From positions 15,496,098 through 15,560,097 of the forward strand of contig OX344756.2 in assembly GCA_947034885.2 (NCBI GenBank): DNA of 64,000 bases, written 5' to 3'. The notes under the pieces were generated by a model. It saw nothing but the letters and a program-made list of their open reading frames with translations, did no database searches and was not told where the DNA came from. The number at the start of each line of letters is the position of its first letter. Positions within the stretch are counted from its first letter, which is position 1. Positions 59,960-64,000 of the stretch are shown here, one piece after another. Position numbers and translations under genes: made by a program. The DNA is from Thuidium tamariscinum (lineage: Eukaryota > Streptophyta > Bryopsida > Hypnales > Thuidiaceae).

Positions 59960-60454
59960 GTATGTCCATTAGTAACTTAATTCAACTGGATTTGCACTAT
60001 TTGCAAAATGACTTACAAATGTCACTTATAGGCTACAGATGTTGGAAAACCCACATGTATAGCTGAACCTCCTACTACAATGCTTCTCAATCATTGAGAA
60101 CTTCATCTATCGATGTGGTATTGTAGACTCAAAAACAAGACTAGTATGAGCAACTTTTCCCCCAGAAAAATTCAAATCAGATCCAGTATGAGCAAGGTAC
60201 AAGTTGCTAAAGTTGATTGTGGTTGGAAAATGGTAGGATTCTGAATTTCGAGTTGCTGCCCCACATTCAAAACAACTTTGATTGCCATGAAAACTTAAGC
60301 TCAATAATTAGACTTCAACTCTTCAAGTGGATTTCCATCCACCAAAGTTTATTGAAATTGAACATTGAATGAAGGAGATATAAGTCCCCGAAGTTGCAGC
60401 CATGAAGTGCACTTTGGTGAATCAAAAGGAGCTTATGAATTCAAAGGAAAATGA

Positions 60455-60708
60455 GTGTTTAATGACTGGAAAATATTACTCCAGTGAGTGACATAATAAA
60501 AAAATGTGACTCAAGAAAATTATTAGTGATGACTGAGTTGAGTGATTGATTCACAGTCATTTGACTAGCGAGTCATATTTGCAGTCGTATTTGTAGTCAT
60601 ATTTGCAATTATATTTGATTTTTTCGTTGTAAAATCAAGAAATATGACTGGGAGTAGTGACCAGTCATCCACAGTCATTCATTTGTAGTTATAAAACACT
60701 CAAATCCT
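60455..60708. repeat. Right subterminal motifs and terminal inverted repeat of the CACTA element
   Basis: A looser set of TGACT/AGTCA motifs (GTGATGACTGAGTTGAGTGA, GACTAGCGAGTCATATTTG) leads to ATAAAACACTCAAATCCT, the inverse of the left terminus. Confidence 0.75.
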
Positions 60709-60712
60709 AGCT

Positions 60713-62478
60713 TGAACTTCAATAGTCTTTCATAAAAGCTTTACCTATTGGAGTCATCTAAAATGTCACCACACGAAATGGAAGAAAAAGTGAAACTTTT
60801 CCAACTAAATTAATTAAATGTAGACATTAGATGTAATAGGTACAATAGTTTGAATTTAACTTAAAATTATGTGAAGATGCTCTCTGTCCTCTTGGGCTGT
60901 CTACGGTTAAGTATGTCATGTCAATTCATTTTTCTGTGAATGATGATGTTTCTTACAATTCACAGACTTACAGATCCTGGGATTTGCGTGCAGTGAGATG
61001 TACATATGAATCTGCTTGAAGGCATCAAGACCAAATTACTCTCCAAGAGTGAACTGGGAAAGAAGTGAACGTCCTCTTTGGTTGTTTGATCTAGCAACTC
61101 ACGGCTATTACAGTGACGCACTTGCGAAGGTTCTAGCATTGAGCTACCTCTATCTTCAGTGGGAAATTTGCAAAGGTTCTAACTTCTTCACAAGTGACTG
61201 TGAGTAGATAATTTTTTTCAAAAGCATAAGTGGATAGCATTATGTCATTTCACAAGTTATTTTTGTTATTTCATTATCTTTAACATAATTACCCCTAGAG
61301 CGCTGTGCTATCCAAAATTGGACGAACATCAAATTGCTTCCAAGCAATGTATTGTCTAATGAACTTTTCATTCACCGAATTTGGTATTTCATTCTTGAAG
61401 GAGAGACCATCTTCTACAATAAATGTCTTGAACAAATAGTAATTCATTGATACTTTTGTGGACAGTATGAGCCAACATTTGCAAGAAATTGAAAATGGAC
61501 TACTAGAGGCATGTAGGGAGTATTTGTCATTGTTTTCTTTGATTAGGGCTAAACAAAGCTGCTCAACATTTGAAATTGTTTGCTGCAACTACTTGGAGTT
61601 GATTACTTGGTAATGTGTTCAAGTAGATCATGGATCGCTGTGCATTAGAGCTGTATAGTATTGACTTTTATTGCATTGGTGTGGTTGTCGACGGTGCATA
61701 AAATTTATAAAGCTCAAGTGTAGTGTAGTCCAGGAAAGGCATTACTACAGAAGTAGTGGGTTCAACTGTCGAACAGTAGGTTCTACATTCTGCATGTTGA
61801 AAGTGTGAGTGTGGAAATTTAAAAATCTGGTTGTATCTTAAATATGATAAGACACTCACAAGTAGACCACAGAAGCAGTGGAACTTAATGTCGGGTAGGT
61901 GAAAGTATTGAAACCATTCTTAAGTGAAATTTCTTAGAAAGACAAGAAAAATTGGCATCTAATCCAAGTTGTACCATAATTTTTGAAAAATTCCTAAGTT
62001 ATTTAAGAATTTTAAAACATGAACTGTCATATGAAGCTATTTATGTCAACCCCAAGTATTTCATGAAGTATTTAATACAAATTCTAAAAAGGAATGGGAA
62101 AAGCAATGACACCAATTGGCTACTGCATTAATGAATAATAGTTTCTCTCAATTTTTTGAGTACAGTGCAAGATAATTTTAGATTCACCTCCAATCCATTC
62201 CAATGCCACTTCTGGTGGCGGTTGTGAATGCGCAAATGTAGCTTGAGCCTCCTCTCGTAATGAGAGTTGTTAGTAATCCTTTGAATAGGTTGCTAAGTTG
62301 AAATTCAATTCCCATTCTCTTGATGATTTTGTAATCATGGTCCATTGCATCATTTATCTCTATGAGTCAAAGGTTCTAAGAAATTTTTTAAAGTATTGTT
62401 CACTATTTTTGCAACAGTGTTCGTTTTAATCACATTATGTTATTGGAATGTGCAACTTGAATCAATGAAGACCTCAGA
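60713..62478. other. Intergenic DNA right of the CACTA element
   Basis: No confident gene. A short stretch at about 61028-61190 weakly resembles a C-terminal piece of an H+-ATPase gene (W-x3-ERP spacing and TTTGCAAAGGTTC), but frames are broken and the match is not convincing. Confidence 0.3.
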
Positions 62479-62681
62479 ATGTCAGGAGCGGAGCTGCAGA
62501 GCTTGAAACACTTACAACTATGGCAGGAGGAGGAGATTGAAGCAGATGCTAGGCGTCTATTGAAGTATCCATGTCCATGCATGGATTGTGCTGGAGGGAA
62601 AGTGCTTGTGAGGAAGACTATTCGAAAGCACCTTCAAACTAAGGGGAGGGACCCTGCTTTCACAGCCTCAATCTTGGTAAG
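62479..62681 (+). CDS. N-terminal exon of a TNP2-type CACTA transposase (transposase-associated domain)
   Basis: From MSGAELQSLKHLQLW the reading runs 67 codons and ends at a GT donor (ATCTTG then gtaaga). It contains EADARRLLKYPCPCMDCAGG and then RKTIRKHLQTKG, the C-x-C-x2-C and His pattern of the transposase-associated domain (PF13963) that opens plant TNP2 transposases. The following sequence to the window end has no further recognised exon, so the catalytic part is either outside the window or absent. It lies outside the termini of the large element, and may belong to a second CACTA copy. Confidence 0.6.
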
Positions 62682-63748
62682 AAAATTTGAATATCCAGGT
62701 CTACATCGTAATATAAGTACGAACATGTCCAGAAGTAGCCTCAAGATGTCTAGAAGTAGCCTCAAGGACTGTGACGCCAAACAATAAAGCCCTTTCTTGC
62801 AATCACCCTTGATTGACTTCTTAGGATAGATTGATGCTAATTGTGCAATGAAGAACATCAGAAGAGGGAATAGCTATGACAAAGTTCAATGTCGTGCACC
62901 TTCAGTAAGAATTGTGTAGAATTGGAGACATAGTATGGAAAGATGTTTTTTAAGTCTTCATAAAAACATTTATGCATTTGTAGGCAATACCAAATGCTAA
63001 GTAGAAGTGATACATGTTGAAAATAGAGGAACAATTTGAAGGGGGAAGATGTTGTCAACATTGAAGTGGAGATGATTTTGTTCAAAGAAGAGCTGTATGC
63101 ACATTTGTCTGGTAATGTAATAACATACCGGAACATGATTAAGGGAAGTCATATTAGTGGCATTATCGAAGGCAATTATATTTAGTTGAATATGACTATG
63201 CATTGAAAAAATTGTCCATTACAGTTAGTGTACCATTCAAATGTCTTGGTAGTATGTGAATATCAATTTGAAGTGCATGAAGCAAAGATGTGTCAGATAG
63301 AGCAGTATTTCAAAGGAATAATAGGCGTATGTTAATAATACAGTGACATAGAGTGCATTGAATGGAAAATTGGATTCGCAATTTTTTTTAGAGAGCAAAA
63401 AAATCTATATAGGAGCAAGTATTTGCCAAGGAAGAAGATGATGCAGCATGATAGGGAACCAAGTACTATAGCTTTAGAGTATAAGTACAATACATTCCCT
63501 TATTAACTACATCGAAGAATTATTTGTAAAAAATGTATTAATATGAAAATATTTTAAAAAATACCGAAACCATTGTTTTGGCTTTTCATTTGACATAAAG
63601 TGTAAATAATTCTATGAAGAAGGTATTCTTGTACATGATGAGTGAATCAAATGTCTCATCCATCTTCTAGTCAGTATTTTATGAAGAAAGTTGGTACAAC
63701 ACATTTACCAGAAAAATAGAGAGCACTATGCGGAGGCCAAATGAATTG
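62682..63748. other. AT-rich DNA after the transposase exon
   Basis: No recognisable exon. ORFs here are short and lack known domains. Confidence 0.4.
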
Positions 63749-64000
63749 TATGGTCAATTTCATTAACATGGCAGTACTCCATCAAAATGGTATGGTATTC
63801 TAATAAAATCGCATAACATTCCGTTCAAATGTCACATTTTTCTTCCTCTACCTATACGCCTGTAAGTGAGAATGGTATACAGAGTATGTTAGAATGGCAC
63901 TGGAATTTGTCAAAGTGGCACATGGAATATGTAAAAAAGGCACACGGAGTATGTCTAAATGGCACTCGTAATACCGCAATTTGAATGAAGTTGACCATCT
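63749..64000. repeat. AATGGCAC repeat block, copy 2 (runs off the window)
   Basis: At about 63868-63975 four or five 22-bp units are clear, of the type GAATGGCACTGGAATTTGTC and AAGTGGCACATGGAATATGT. The block matches 55796-56030 in order and orientation. Confidence 0.8.

Larger units (their letters stand above)
47380..60712. mobile_element. CACTA (En/Spm) transposon of about 13.3 kb
   Basis: The left terminus is CACTACAAGGATTTGAGTG, continuing TTTTATGACTGCC. The right end near 60690-60708 has the inverse, ATAAAACACTCAAATCCT, but the expected last bases TGTAGTG are replaced. Both ends carry subterminal arrays of TGACT/AGTCA motifs, denser on the left. Inside are a minus-strand TNPA-like gene (48954-54450), a 22-bp-unit repeat (55796-56030), a minisatellite and host gene fragments. 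No TNP2/DDE catalytic transposase is recognised between the ends, so the copy is probably non-autonomous. Class assignment rests on termini, subterminal repeats and the TNPA-like gene together. Confidence 0.8.

Noticed and set aside
61028..61190. Possible C-terminal H+-ATPase fragment
   Set aside because: W-x3-ERP spacing and TTTGCAAAGGTTC resemble the pump gene, but frames are broken and spacing does not fit; too weak to annotate.
47198..64000. LTR retrotransposon
   Set aside because: The direct AATGGCAC blocks lack LTR ends, primer-binding site or reverse transcriptase; CACTA termini and TNPA-like exons explain the region better.

Overview
This window reads as nuclear DNA of a land plant. 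The genes are split by GT-AG introns, and their products are plant-type: a TPX2 spindle protein, a LITAF-domain protein, a UTR2-type nucleotide-sugar/PAPS carrier, a small plastid-type Cys/His protein, an RLK and a Ser/Thr kinase. The space between them is AT-rich and dense in small DNA transposons, and a plant CACTA (En/Spm) transposon fills much of the right end. A seed-free plant such as a bryophyte would fit the style of the kinases and of the LITAF protein, but that placement is inference and weak.

Layout. 1-2.4 kb: the 3' two-thirds of a TPX2 gene (+). 2.4-7.1 kb: AT-rich DNA with inverted-repeat elements, including three TA-flanked elements in an unbroken chain. 8.3-9.8 kb: a LITAF-domain gene (-) with a duplicated upstream block. 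10-21 kb: more MITEs and foldbacks, one nested in another, plus simple repeats. 23.3-28.2 kb: an eight-exon UTR2/SLC35B3-type transporter gene (+). 29.5 kb: a U2 snRNA relic. 32.5-33.7 kb: a three-exon gene for a plastid-targeted CHORD-like Cys/His protein (+). 35.7-37.8 kb: a receptor-like kinase gene lacking a visible ectodomain (-). 38.3-40.5 kb: a kinase gene with an N-terminal helical domain (-). 43-46.7 kb: a 208-bp CACTA MITE and further copies of the MITE families seen earlier.

47.2-60.7 kb is the most interesting part. A decayed partial copy of the 32.5-kb gene is cut by a CACTA element of about 13.3 kb. The element begins with CACTACAAGG, has long subterminal arrays built on TGACT/AGTCA cores, and carries a seven-exon TNPA-like gene (-) with an in-frame TAG. 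It also holds host gene fragments: one exon of a plasma-membrane H+-ATPase and one exon of a NOP2/NSUN1 rRNA methyltransferase, next to a GC-rich minisatellite. Beyond it, an ORF at 62.5 kb resembles the N-terminal transposase-associated domain of a TNP2-type transposase. A 22-bp-unit repeat occurs at 55.8 kb and at 63.7 kb.

The host genes look like independent housekeeping or signalling loci with no operon-like link. The transposon parts do fit one another: a putative DNA-binding protein, its likely subterminal targets, and captured exons.
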